The translations under genes and the position numbers were made by a program. Positions 25,150 to 38,700 of a stretch of DNA of 64,000 bases are shown piece by piece; position 1 is the first letter of the stretch; every line of letters begins with the position of its first letter. Source of the DNA: Polyodon spathula (taxonomy: Eukaryota; Chordata; Actinopteri; Acipenseriformes; Polyodontidae); NCBI RefSeq assembly GCF_017654505.1, contig NC_054538.1, positions 26,747,674 through 26,811,673 on the forward strand, given 5' to 3'. Under the pieces are notes generated by a model. It was not told the DNA's origin and did not search any database. It was given only the letters and a program-made list of their open reading frames with translations.

Positions 25150-25384
25150 TTTTTTTATTCTGGACGTGGGCAGAAATCACAACTGAAGGAAATCTGGCGG
25201 ACAGCTGGGGACTTCGTTTTGCAACTCCTGGAAACGACCCGCGAGGTTTGCATTATTAACTGTGACTATGCAGGGTCCGTGTAGTTAACAAAAAGGAACA
25301 CTGGTTCGAACGTTCGGGAAGATTTTGTTGATATTTCTTTGGTTGCAGGAATACTCGATTCACAAATCTGTTTCACCTTGGAAG
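25150..25384 (+). other. SYNDIG1: Probable SYNDIG1 exon 1 (5' UTR)
   Basis: The right edge is supported by a consensus donor, ttggaag|gtaagtg, at 25384/25385. Local GC is higher than the surroundings and no long reading frame is present, in keeping with the non-coding first exon I recall for mammalian SYNDIG1. The left edge is a guess from the TATA-like site. A pyrimidine-rich acceptor-like tttctttggttgcag ending at 25348 means a 36-bp exon is also possible. Intron 1 would then be 3.8 kb, to the acceptor at 29184. Confidence 0.4.
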
Positions 25385-28300
25385 GTAAGTGTATGTGTGT
25401 TGGTAGTCTGGTCACGAACTTGGGAAATGCTTGATTGAATGCACCAATATGACTTAAGTAGTCTAATGTATTCCAACCGTATACCGTTATTCAGCTGAGT
25501 GTCTTTAACGTTCGACTATTATTGAATATATTCGATTTGTTGGTAATCATTTAACTCCCGTATTCTGTTTATGTTATTTTTTGTGCTAATTAAGTGTGAT
25601 TGTTACGTACAGATTTTGAATGTATAACACTAAATATTTTTAGTGTGTATTAGAAATAGTACTGTATATAAGCTGTAGAAAAGTTAAGAGTACTCACGAG
25701 AAAAAGAAAAAAGAAAAAGAATTAACCAGGAGTTCCGTGTGTGTCTGTACATTGTAGAGAATATTATAGAGAATGTGTCATATTCAAGAGCATTATCATG
25801 ACATCATTGTTATGTCCCTTCAGACACGATTTTAACATGCTGTCAGTTATCTGTGTCATATGCAACACATAATTAAACAGACCACAACAGTGAAACAACA
25901 ATATCATCACGTATTCAGCTATATTGCTGAAATGCTAGGCGGAAAGTGCTGTGGACAGCTCCTGCTTATACAGTAAAAGACAAAGCTACCGATGAAGTTA
26001 AAATCGCCGTCTAGCTTTAAGATCTTGTGAAATACTGCACAGCATTTTCAAATCCTTTAGACACGAACATTAGTATACTTGCTAGCTGTAAGATTATTTA
26101 ATGGAATACTAATAGAATAATTCAGTGTCTATGTAATATGGTTTTTGTGCAATGATCAAAATAACTGACACATTTATTGTTGTCTTGCGGTGTAGCTTTG
26201 CCTTATATGCACATGGGTTTGTTTCTATAGTAGCAAGTTACATGCTTACATGTCTTCAGAATGAGTGCATTGGTTGCAATGTTTTTATTAAAATGTATTT
26301 TGCAGATACTGTAGATACAGTGTATATATAGCATTTCTAGTATATGAAATACAATAAAGGTACATTTTAGAATGACCATCTTTCTTACATTCCTCTCTCT
26401 CACCTGCAACATGAAAATACACCCTATTAATTAACTGTCACATGAATTCAGTGCTAGGATTTTAAATCGTCACAGATGAACATTGTCCTGTTCTCATAAA
26501 AATATATTTCAAAGTACATAAATAATAACACATGACTTGGGTTGATCAATGAGAAACTCATTTTAAACTATGCAATCTTCTGATTTTGTTTTTATAACAT
26601 CAGAGAAACCCCTTGCTTATTTATTGCTCTGTTCTAATGGACCCTAAGCCACCTATTATAGTAAATGTGTACTTGTGTCAGAACCTTCCATTTTCCTGAT
26701 CTTCAGAAAAAAAAGTACTAGCCTGAAGTGGACCAGACTTCTAATTGTGGCCACTTAATAAACAAATATATGACTACACCAAATAGAAATGTGTTACAAC
26801 AACACATATTTACACACACTTCTGTCTATGTACGACTGTATGGTTACGCAAGTCTGTCTCTGAACCCCTTCACTATTTAGCCCGTCACTTTGATGTTGTT
26901 CTCTTATTCCAGTCTTATAACATCTCAGTTGTGCATTTTAGCACACTATAAAGCAACAGACTCAGTTATGAGGAAAGATCTGAAGACTGCACTATTGTAT
27001 GTTTTGTTGTGGAAAAGAACAGTTTATTAACAAACATCCAAATGAGGTCTTTTATTTCTAGCAGACTATTCAATAAAACATTCCAGCATCCATTATACCC
27101 TTCCACCTGGGTCCAAAAGGTACTATAAAAGTAAATATGAAGTTGTTCTATGCATTGTGTTTTAGAGCTCCTAATCTCTAAGGAATCTAGTGTATATTTA
27201 AAAAAAATGCAAAAAGGAAAATATGGAAAATATGGAAGATATTCAAATGTACGATGCAGAATGTAACTTGACAAGAAAAAAGATAACAAACCTTCATGTG
27301 CTGATTATTATCAGTTTTGGGAAACCGTTGGCTCACAACAATCTGAAGTGGTTGGTTGCACGACTTCAAATACAGCAATAAATAAACAACCATGGCAAAG
27401 ACCTAGACCTTTAAAACACAGCTAATTGGTAAAAAAAATTTAAAAAAATAAAAAATATACTGAGCTATTTTTAAAGAAGGTTGAACGTTCAAAGATGTCA
27501 GCAACTAAAATAACATTTACCATCAATACAAAAGTACAGAATTAGCATGCCTAAATTAGATTCATTAAGAAGCTATTCACTTACAGTATATTTATACATT
27601 AATGCAGGTTTGTAGTTGGGCATTAGTTGATTGGGTCTGGTCCAATGGCTTTTAAGTTTGTTAGCACTTAAAGAGTATCTGTAGGGTAAAGCTGTCAGGG
27701 CTACCATTTGAGTAAAAGCATGCTTTGCATCCACTGTAAAGGCCATTTCTCATCTGTGATAACTGCTAAGCCTTGCAGAAAAAAAAACCTTTTTGGATTG
27801 TGGACTTCTTACTAAGCTTATAGATATGCAGTTGAATGCTATATAGAATCAATGATTTTTGCAGGCGCTTATTTAGATAAGCTCCATGTCTACAGAAACA
27901 ATAGATGGAAATCCTTAGAAAAAAGAGAAAAAAAAACACACTAAGCTGCCCTTCATGTTTTCAAGGCTACAGGGACTGGAACGACTGAGTCACCCTCAAT
28001 TTAGTGAGTCCCATGCATTATGCATCCATAGTGAGGTAGTGAATTAACTCTTTAAATGCCACCATAAAAAAAAGTCTACTGCTAATTGCTTTGAGGAAGA
28101 AATGGGGAAGGGTTGTTCCACAATGGCTTAATCATTTTGTGAAAAAGACTGTCAATGATTGATTGTTTAGCAAAATGTAGAACCTGAAACCTTCAGCAAG
28201 ATGCTTGTCTCTCCTTCACTCTGCTCTTATTTGTATGGGGATTGTGTAGAGATTGGGAGACTACAGAATGACATCATGAAGAACAGGGTAGGGTATATAT

Positions 28301-28442
28301 AACTTCATCAGCGCTTGTATAAATTAAAATGAATGTTTCAATTAAAAAAAATCATACACTGCAGATTTTGTGATGCATTTATTTAAATGCAGTCTATGTC
28401 ACCATATCAAAAAAAGACAAAGTGCACTAATGTAGTGTATGT

Positions 28443-28443
28443 G

Positions 28444-28470
<27 letters not shown>
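28443..28470. repeat. Poly-T tract
   Basis: About 28 T in a row in intron 1, close to the left side of an LTR-like element. Confidence 0.9.
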
Positions 28471-28474
<4 letters not shown>

Positions 28475-28540
28475 GAATGGATACAATAGCTGAGGAACAC
28501 ATAATATATGCTTCAGTGGCAAGGTGGCTTAATAGTAATG

Positions 28541-29080
28541 GCAGACCAAGAAATGAATAAACACAGAGTGGCAAGTCAGGAGCTGGTTCGCACATTTAAC
28601 AATAAATAAAAAGATTGAACAAACAAAACACTTCTCACAAAACAAAACAGCATGGTGACCAAAACAGACAAACAGAGCATGGAACCAAACAAGTATTGTG
28701 CTTCTCTAAACTAGCCCTCATAGCATTGTTATTTTTTTTCTTTTATTCTTTTCCTTCACCTCCTGACATTCTGCCTCTGAACACACCACCCCGCTAACAC
28801 CCATGATCACCTTATTTATAAATCTATGTCTGGAGCCTTAATTAAATTTAATCACTTATTCAATTCACGGTTCAAGACACATTCCCACGTGTTTCTGCAG
28901 GAAGAATTGTAACTCTTTCCCTGTCACCCACAATTCCACCCACACACACATACTCGTGTTTCAGCAGGGCTTTCGCCCTGCCGTGCTGCCAGACACCTAC
29001 ACTCATAATACAAAATACATTTAAATGCCAACAATACCCATAATAGATCCTTGTGCACAGGGGCGGGGTACCCCATCACA
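28541..29080 (-). mobile_element. LTR-like element in intron 1
   Basis: On the minus strand this starts TGTGATGGGGTACCCCGCC at 29080, followed by a hairpin (ggcagggcgaaagccctgc, about 28963-28985), a TATA-like gatttataaataagg (about 28809-28823) and an A/T-rich U5-like part resembling the other LTRs here. No polypurine tract precedes it. I could not find a matching 5-bp duplication, so the left end is uncertain. It ends 104 bp before the splice acceptor of coding exon 2 and points away from it. Confidence 0.6.
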
Positions 29081-29184
29081 GGTTGTCATTATATATTAAT
29101 ATGTGTATATTTATTAATAAGTAATAATCGTGTTGTCTAGTTTTTCTTGATAATAAATATTACATGTCACATTTCCCCTTTCAG

Positions 29185-29732
29185 CGGAACAATACAAACC
29201 ACATAGCAAATGTGTGTAAGAAGAGTTCTATGAAAAGTAACCAAGGAAAACGAACATGGAGGAATGCATTGAACAGAACGATGTTGCCATTCAAAAAAAT
29301 GGCACTGAAGCTGGGGGAAAAAATGGCCTCATCAACACTAGAAACGTGATGGTGGAAACCAAGGATGGCTTAGTCTCTGTGTACTCTGCACCACAATACC
29401 AACATGTGGTAGTAAACTTGCCACCACAAAGCACTGTGGAGAACAATAAAAATCATCCGTCCCAGCAGCTACTTAACCCAAGTTCGCTTCAGCAGACTAT
29501 AGATTCCCATTATCGCCCCAATATCATCCTGTATTCAGAGAATGTACTAAAATCTTGGACTGAGAGCATGAGCACAGACTGCTGTGAAACAACTTTCATT
29601 GAAGACATGTCACCCACCACAGAAGGCCTAGGGTACTCTGAAGGCAAGTTCATGCACCTCTCGACCGAAGATGCCAAAATTCAAACGCTCTCGTATGATG
29701 TTGAAGAAGAGGATGAGTTTCAAGAACTGGAG
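29185..29732 (+). CDS. SYNDIG1: SYNDIG1 exon 2 (start codon exon)
   Basis: Acceptor atttcccctttcag ends at 29184, 71 untranslated bases follow, and ATG is at 29256. An upstream ATG at 29230 (tctatgaaaag) is followed within a few codons by TAA, so the 29256 start is preferred; it also aligns with the mammalian N-terminus. The exon ends CTG GAG|gtgagt at 29732. The frame stays open into intron 2 to 30008, which is read-through and not part of the protein. Confidence 0.93.
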
Positions 29733-32700
29733 GTGAGTGTTTCTTTGTTTGGCAGCATTATAGAACACTGGCATACACTATTTTGTTGGCTATTCTGGGG
29801 AGCAAGTGGGTGGAATACACACTGCTGTAATCATTTGGGCTGCAGTAGCACAAAAGAGGCTGTAGCTAATAATTCCATAAATCTTACCTGTCACTGTGTG
29901 GGTTTTTACATGTACAGTTTTGAAAGAAGACTTCCAAGAAGTAACACAGAGTGCATTGCATTTTCCACAAGTGATATAGCCCAGTTTGCATGTCCTACTT
30001 TCGTGTAGTGCACTACCTAGGTCATTAAAGCTTGAGAATGAAAATCTCCCCACCCTTTCATTCTCTTAATTCCTGTCAGTATCCAACCACTTGTACCCTC
30101 CAATGACTGGCAAGCTTTGCAGCCAGTGCCTTGTTTTTTTAATCCTAGGGTAAGTTGTTTCTTGATAGTTTTATATCATGGTAATAGTTGTATTCCTCTT
30201 AGTAAACTGACAGGTATTGTGTATGTTTCAAAATATCCAGTCCAATGAATTTGACCAAGTTTTAATTTAATTCTTAATTAATGACTTTACAATGTATCTG
30301 ATTCACTCTAGGCCTAACATACATACAGCCCATGTACATTTTTACATTTAAATAGTTCTTCTCAAATTTCATCTCTCCAATGTTTCAAAAGGAGTGCATC
30401 TTTTGTCTATTCGATAAAAATCTTTATCTTTCTAGTGTTATTGGGTATTTTTCCCACAGTGTGTACTGTGAAGGTCCGTTTTCTGATTTGCATAATATTT
30501 GGGGTGTCAAAAATAGCACACAAGCAAACTAATCACACTGTAAACTTGACAGATTTGACTGACTCATTTTTAATTTGGCCCATGTAATTTGCTGTCAGTG
30601 CCTTTTAATTTGGTCTGTCACTTGGCCTCCCTTTCCTCCCAGCTGCTAACTTCTCATCTTAGATGCAAACAAGCACTTACGATTAATTTCTCCCATTCCA
30701 GGGAAGGTATGAGAACACATGTTGTCTAAAAGAGCCCCTTTCCCTCAGTCAGTGGTTATACTGTGCCACCAAACAATACCCAAATAGACCAGGAACCATC
30801 ACACATTACAAGTCCATTACATTTAGAATGTAACATGATGGTATATTACATCATTCTACTGTAAAGTAGAACAGTACTTGAACAGATAGATTGGTACATA
30901 ATACTGAACTCTCAGGTTTAGCTTGCTTTATAATATTGTACGGGTACCTGAGAAAAGTTTCTATCCTTCATTTATAAGCACTGATATGTTTCATCTGTTT
31001 TGCAGAGTGATTATTCCAGTGACACAGAAAGTGAAGACAATTTCCTGCTGATGCCCCCCAGAGATCACTTGGGTCTTAGTGTCTTCTCTATGCTTTGCTG
31101 TTTCTGGCCACTGGGAATTGCTGCCTTTTATTTATCACATGAGGTAAGATGGATTCATCTGCAATCTATAGAATGTGTACTTTATTACTGGCTTATAAAA
31201 TTTGTTTTTCTGTTGGGCTGTGACTGTACTTCAGTCTCAACATTTTATCATAAACATGCTAAAATAGAAGTTCAATTTAACTGTTACCACATAATCTGCT
31301 ACATAATAAACTCGTTCTTTCCGGTCCTCGTGCAGCTTCTCATCTTGGTGGAGAGATGCTTAGTATATGTAACAGTTCTTTAGCAAAATTTGTTGAGATT
31401 TTTTTTTTTTTTTACATTCAGGTTCTTTCTTCTGGCAGCATTCTTCCAATTCAAGAGCATTAAACAAGCCAGGAGGGGATTGATCTGTGTGTGGATGTGT
31501 GGTGAATTGTTGAATCCCCACAATTACTGTTAGACACTGGAAAGTTTTGTTTCCTCTGTCCAACTTCTTTTCTCTAACTTTTGGCATTTGCCTCTTCTAA
31601 CCCTCATCACAGTTAATAGATGGGGAACACTAGGTTCTCTGTTTAATCAGCAAACTGTTGCCACAATTCAGTTATACATCTCTTATTCAGAAAGTCTGAC
31701 GAATTTGGTATTGTAGCTTGTCCCTGTTACTTGTCCAGAAGTGTTTTCTGTATCAGACAATCCAAACAGTACAAGAATGGGAATATGAGTGTTTACTGTA
31801 GGTACAGTACCAATAACTGTAAACGTAAGTGGTAACTCTAAAACTTGGCTGTAACTGGTGTAAAATGTTCTAATACTTAAAGAAGGAACTCCACCTGTAT
31901 TGAGCAGATAATGCATTATAGGGACCATGCAGCTGCATCACCTCTCTCATGGCAGTGACAAGCTTGTGTTTTGAAACAAATCACAGTGGTCATTATCCCA
32001 ATGAACTGAAACATTTTAGTATCTTGAACTAAATATTCCTGTAAAGCTTGAAACATAAATGATAAACAAGCGCTTTTAATACGGCAGTTTACATATGTGT
32101 TTTTGGTCTACTGATAAATGGCTGATGAACATCAATATTTGGATAGTCTTTACATATATGGGATGTTTCCTAGAGATACAGCACAGATGGGATGAGCAGT
32201 GGGGTACTGTCTTCTCTCTCATATATCTTGTGTGGAGCATTGACAGAAGAGTAGACACTGCAGCTCTTCAGTCACTGGATGCAAGGATAATTAACAAGTG
32301 CCGATTGCAAACAGGAACAAAGATCAGTTAGTTGTGAACGATATTATAAAAAAAAATCTGTGACATATAGAAGGCATAAAGGTTTGTACTCTGCCAAAAT
32401 AAAAACATGGCTATCTGTCGCTGTTCATGATGCATTTAGGCAATACTGTCATTGCCTGTAGATAATTGACTACAGGAACAGATAAGTGACCCTGACACTT
32501 ATCAACAGACAATTATCTTCAGCAGAGCTTGTTCAAAAGAGACATCCTGTGGGCCAGAAAATCACAGACACATACTGATTTTTTTTTATTATTATTACAT
32601 TTCAGATTAAAAACTCAAATAGGTTTAGTTTACAAAAAAAAAGAAGAAAAAAAGAAAAAATAATACTAATTAAATATTAAAAATCCAGACAACTTCGAGT

Positions 32701-35700
32701 TACTGCCTTCATATTATTTTGCTAAATGTGTTAGTTTGGAGGAATCTTGACTGTACATTACCAGAGACAGCCATTAGTCATTGTATTCTTTTTGAACCAT
32801 TAACAACCTTAAATGGGATACTTCCGCCATAAAGAACTGTATCTTGGCGCGCAGTGAGCCATGTATGACTCATCAAAAGATCTGCAGGTAAGGATATTAA
32901 AGTTATATTAAAGAAAAAAATGTAGGGAAGTGATTTTTTAAATGTTTTCTGTTTGCCATTACTGCATGCCACATCCTTGATTTAATCTGTTGCAAGCTGC
33001 AGTACAGTTATTCTGATTAGTTTTACTGGCCCAACTTCTTAATGCTATTGAAGTTTGTTAACTGTGCTCTCATTCTGAACCTGTCTAACTTCATCTACCC
33101 TAAAGTACAGTCCAAGTCACAACTGTATACAACTACAGTTGATCAGCACTCAAATAAAAATATATATATATATAAAAAGAGATAGAGATAGAAAGGGCTG
33201 CCTTAATAAGGGATCACTGTAAATACTGTAACACCACAGAATGTTACTTAGAATCTCAATGTAAATTAGTTATTAAAAATGAAACTGTGATATTCTGGGT
33301 AGTAGAGATGCACATTCCCAAGTTTGCAGGTATACATTTACGCATGTGTTGTATCTCCTGCTTCATTATAAATACATTTTAGTTATTAAATTATTAATAA
33401 CTTGAAAGTACACATGATATATCGCAAAGCAGGGATGAGCATGAAAAAGGTTCTCCAATGTGGAGGTGCTGTATTTATATCATTTATTGAATGCTCATGG
33501 GATATGTTGAACAGGCAGCAGCATAAGCACGACCCTTCTCTGATTACAACGTGTGGCATTGCAATGTAATTCATTATTTTTGTGGAGTGGTTATTTTAAA
33601 TATGATTACATTTAGGACAGCATGCAGATTACATTATTTATACAAAACTCTGAGGGATTGCACTTTAGTGAGTGGAGGGCAATGTACACAAAATGGACAG
33701 TCACAAGTTGCAGTTTAAAACCAAGTATTTATTAAGACCGAACATATCTTGTAGCTGGGATATCTACATGGGTGGGGCAAAATAAACTAGGCAAACAAAA
33801 CATGTAGGTAAATCAATATATTCAATCATTGAGTCACTACAAGTTCCAGTGATGGCACTTGCAAAGGAGCTGTCGGTAAGGTAATCCATGAGTTCACTTA
33901 GGTAGTTCTGGGTAACAAGTTCGAAGCAGGGTCAGTGTTTTCAGCAATCCTGCAAACACTTTTCACAACACAAGGTCACGCAACAAGTCATTTTCACATC
34001 TTACTGTGTGTAGAGTGTGGCTTCGCTCCTCTCTCCTAGTACCCCCCAGCACAACTAACTCTCTAACATGCACACCTCCCCTATATACTCCAGACTCCAC
34101 CCCTTGACTCAGTCCTGCATCTATCCCTGGGGAACAACAGAGATGTGCAAACCAGTTCCTTTGAAAACTGGTACCCGGTTCCTGCTTTGGAACCTACGAA
34201 ACGGACACAAATATCAAGGATCTGGTTCCAGTGAGTGCTATTATGTTTTAATAAGACTGATTTATTAAAAAATGTAAAACCATTAAAATGATCAAATACT
34301 TTATATTTCTGTCAATAATATATCAGATAACTATAATTCGCACTTAAAAAAAAACAAAAAACAAAAAAACTGAAAAAACATGCACTTAATTAGTCTAAAT
34401 GTTTTGTTGTCCTTGGTTTGGACTTCTGACTGATCACGGTGGCTGTGATGAGTCTAGTTTGACTTATTTTTTGCATATTTTTTGACGTAAGGAAGAAAAG
34501 GGAATCTGAAAGAACACGACTAATTGTTAGTTATGGGACTTGAGCACTACAAGTATGATGGACACACCCCAGGAGGATAAAATAGCAAGTAAGCTTTCTT
34601 CTTTCTTGAGGCAAGAACATTCTTTCTTGAGGCAATAAGCACATGAGCTGCAAAAGAATAGTGTGGCTGCATGGGGAACCTATGGAGTTATGGGTCAGGA
34701 AGTGAGAATCACTACTCCTCCAAAATGATGGACCACCAGTTCCCCACTAAGCCCGCTCCCGTGAAGACAAACAAAAACCGTGTGCCAATGTATTGTATAA
34801 CATAAAAAGAAAGAAGAGACTAACAATGACAAACAAACTAACTAAATTAGACGATTAGTGGAATATATGTCGGCCATCCACTCAGTGGAGAGGAAAAAAC
34901 ACTTTTTTTATTAGGGGAAAACCTCTGGTGTTTCTGGTGGGGTGTGTGCTCCCACTCCAGGCATGCTAGCTATAGACTGTTGTGCTGGGGTAATATCGGA
35001 TGGCAACAATCAGACGTAGCAGTTGACTGCTGAGGAAGACCAGTGCCCCATGGTATTGATCAGATGATGACTGATGCAGGCTCTGGCTGCTGAAGAGACT
35101 GTGCCAATCCTGAAGTGGTGTAGAATTGGGGATAAAGAACTGCTCTGGTGGTGAGAGGTGGGAAGAGAACCAGTATCTAGTAATAATGGTTTTAGAGCAA
35201 TCAAAAGGGGATCTAAGGAACTAAAAGGTATATTAATGGATATGAACTTAGTTAGAGAGGAGAAGAGAGGGGAGTCTATATTTGATATTTGGATGAATTG
35301 ACCTTGGTGGAGTAGGTCTCTCTTGGATGCTGTCAGGAACAGGATGTAATGTAGATCTAGAACTAGTGAGAGGTGGCAGGAGTGGATGCCTATGGCTGGG
35401 AAACTAGATGATGAGGGTACTGTGAATTCTGAACTTCTCAAAAATCCAAAGGCAGCGGTTAGGCGACGAAACATCCTGACCTGAGGATTGATATTAGGGT
35501 GTTGAGTATACCGGTGGTTATGGGGAGTCTGGAAGAAGATGCAGGAGAGAGGCTCTTGGTGATTCCTCAGCGTGTTAGACGCACTGCTGGGATGGAGAGA
35601 ATGGTCGGCAAAGGGATGGCCATGCTGCAGAAATGAAACTGACTTCCAGAAATGTAGATTTTTATAGAGGTTGGGGATAAATATGGTGTGTCCCGAGCAT

Positions 35701-38700
35701 GAACGATGAAAGCTATAATCCTGTTTTAAAAGGAGTGGGTGATATCCTGTTCTGAGTGCTGCCTGTTTCATTCCTGAAATCTCTTGTAATTATGCTGCAA
35801 ACCTGTAAAAAGACCAGCCATCACACAGGTACTACTGTAAAATGACCAGCCACTATGTAGAAAATGCTTAATTAATTTACATTTATTTAGAATGAGTAGT
35901 ATTTTATGTATCCTGATTGGTCCAAATGAATACATGTGCTAGGTATACGTTTTTGACTTGGATGGCCTTCCATACTACTGTACAATGACCAGTGCCTATG
36001 TAACAAATGCATAGTTTAATTACATTTATTTACAACACCTACTAATTTATGTATTCTGATTGATCCACGTCAATACTAAGTATGCGTTATTGACCCGGAT
36101 GACCTTCCATACCCCACCCCTTCTTCTCACACATTGACATATGGACATATTTTTCTAAATAGTATGGGAACCGGAATCAGAATCTAAATTGCATCTGTAG
36201 CAAGTGCGGGTTTCCTCTACCAAGATGGCTGCCTCAACCAAACACTAGACTTAAGGCCCACACCATCTTGGTAAGGAATGTGGAGTTAGCAAACACAGCA
36301 TCACCACCTGTTGGGAGTCCAAATTCCACCAATAAACAAAGGAAAATACTTGACCCTGCCACAATAACTAACAAATGTCACAACAGTTATAATACAGATA
36401 TAAAGCTGTAGAAAAAAAGGAGCTTTGTTATACATTTTTGAAAAGTTTCCTTTTCCTTTTGATCTCTTAAGAGCTACATTCATCATGTATACTTTCTGTA
36501 GTGTTTTCACATACAGTAGAGGAAGAACTACTGAATGTTTCAAGTAATTGTATTTTGTATTCATAAGGTTACTTTATAGTGAAACAGGTCCAGCTGTCCC
36601 TATTAATGCATGTATTGAAAGTAAGTCTTTATTCTGTGGATCTCTTCTCTTGCATAAGAGCATCAGCAACAAAGAAAATAATGAAGGCCTCTTATTGTGC
36701 CATGAAAAGTTGGACTTCTGAAGCCTCAAACAGAATGTACAGTATAGGGTTTTTGTTGTGATTTCTTTCACTCAGGGTTTCAATTTGATTGAGATACGGT
36801 ATGCTTATTAAACATGTCAAGGTTACCTTGCAGATGCACAGCTGTCTGTAATGCACATTTCCTATTAAGATGGAAGACATCAATGCCCTTATCCGTCAGT
36901 TGCCAGGATAACTATTCTCCAGTCTGCCAAGGCCCCGGGCACTGTTTAAGGGTGCTTTTCAGTTTGCTGCATGACATTTAAATATATTAATGCATCACAG
37001 ACATGCAACACAATTAAGGCTATTAGAATAACACAGTGAATTAATAATTTTCATATTTTTATTTTTAATTATGAATACTTCAAGTGCATCCCTTTAAATT
37101 ACAAATCCAATTACACAGATTTTCAAAACAAGGTTTGGTTGCTTCATAAACTGTTTTTCCAATACAAATTAAATTGAGGTAGCTGAACAAAAATAGACTG
37201 AGATTATAATCACAAATTGTGTTTAGTTTAGGCTCCATTACAACCCCATTTACCATTCCACCCTTAGGAACTGCAGCAAAAAAGAGTTTGGCCAAAGCTG
37301 GTCTTCAGTAAGAATACTGTATATAACAGTGGATGAGTATACAGTCAGAATACACAGCAATGACAGAATTTTTCCTTAAGGCCATTACACATCAATCCTT
37401 TTGAAAGTAACAGTTGGGACTAAGACCTATTTAGATTTAGTAATTTGTTAATTTGATTACTGATTGTAAACTGTACCATACAAAAAATGTATTGTCTTAA
37501 TACTTATATTACAGCAGACATCTGGGGGAAGAAGTAGAGACAGGGGTGTCACTTACTTCAAATTTTGTTGTGAATTTTTTTACAGCTGCTAGCAAAACAC
37601 ATGCTACTATAATAGTATGACTGGGATTATAGGTCAGTTCAGACTACAAAGCAAGAATCTACTGTATTTGTTTTGCCAATGGTTACATGACCTTGAGATG
37701 TGTAGATTTCCTATTGTGTTTAGAATTGTGCAGGGTCAAGATTTAGCTTTCAGGGCTGTTTAGCCTCTTCCAATCCATTTAGCAAACAAAACACAATATC
37801 CCCTTCAACCTTGAACACAACAGTAGTTGGCAAATTATATGATACAATTATAGTATTATATTCAACACAAAAGACATTGATAAACATGTTTTTTGGTACT
37901 ACTGTAAATTAGATTATATAGTGCCCATCCCTTTTTCACATTTTAGAGTCTCAGATTCAGAATTTAAAATAGATTAAATTAGGATTTTTTCCCACTAATC
38001 AACAAAGCCTTGCGCACAATGTCAAATCAAAAGAAAACTTTCAAAAGCTTTCAACAATTTACTAAAAATGAAAAACTGAAATTATCAGATTGAAAAAAGT
38101 ATTCATACCCTTGCAAGCCTAAATTTGCTCAGGTGCAATATATTACCTCAACAAGTCACCCAATTTGTTGATGGACTCCATCTGTGTAAGAAATTAGTGG
38201 ATCACCTGCTTTAAATGAATCTGTGAGGACAAATACCGCTATCTCTGTATGGTCCCACAGTATGGTAGAGACTTTCAAAAGAAATAATTAAAATGAAGAT
38301 GAAAGAGCATTCTAAGCAAGTCACGGATGTGATTATAGAGAAGAACAAATCTGGGGAAGGGTACAAAACCATTTCAAAGGCATTGAACATGCCTCGGAGC
38401 TCAGTGCAGTCCATCATACAGAAGTGGGAAAAATAGAAACTACCACCACACTGCCTAGATCAGGCTGCCCCTCTAAACTTAGTTGCCGGACAAAAAGGGC
38501 ACTTCTTAGGGAAGCTATTGTGAGACCAATGAGATACAGAAGTTAGTGGCTGCAATGGACAATGATTTTTATGTATCAACGATCTCCAAGGCATTCCACA
38601 AAAAGGGCCTTTATGGGAGAGTGGCAAGGAAGAAGCCCTGGCTGAAAAAAAAAACATAGCCTTGCCCCCAAAGAGTTCGCAAAACGTCACCTAGAAGATA

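Noticed and set aside
29733..30008. Open frame continuing 92 codons past SYNDIG1 exon 2
   Set aside because: A consensus donor (gag|gtgagt) lies at 29732/29733 and the next codons match exon 3 at 31006. The extension has no similarity to the family and is intron read-through.
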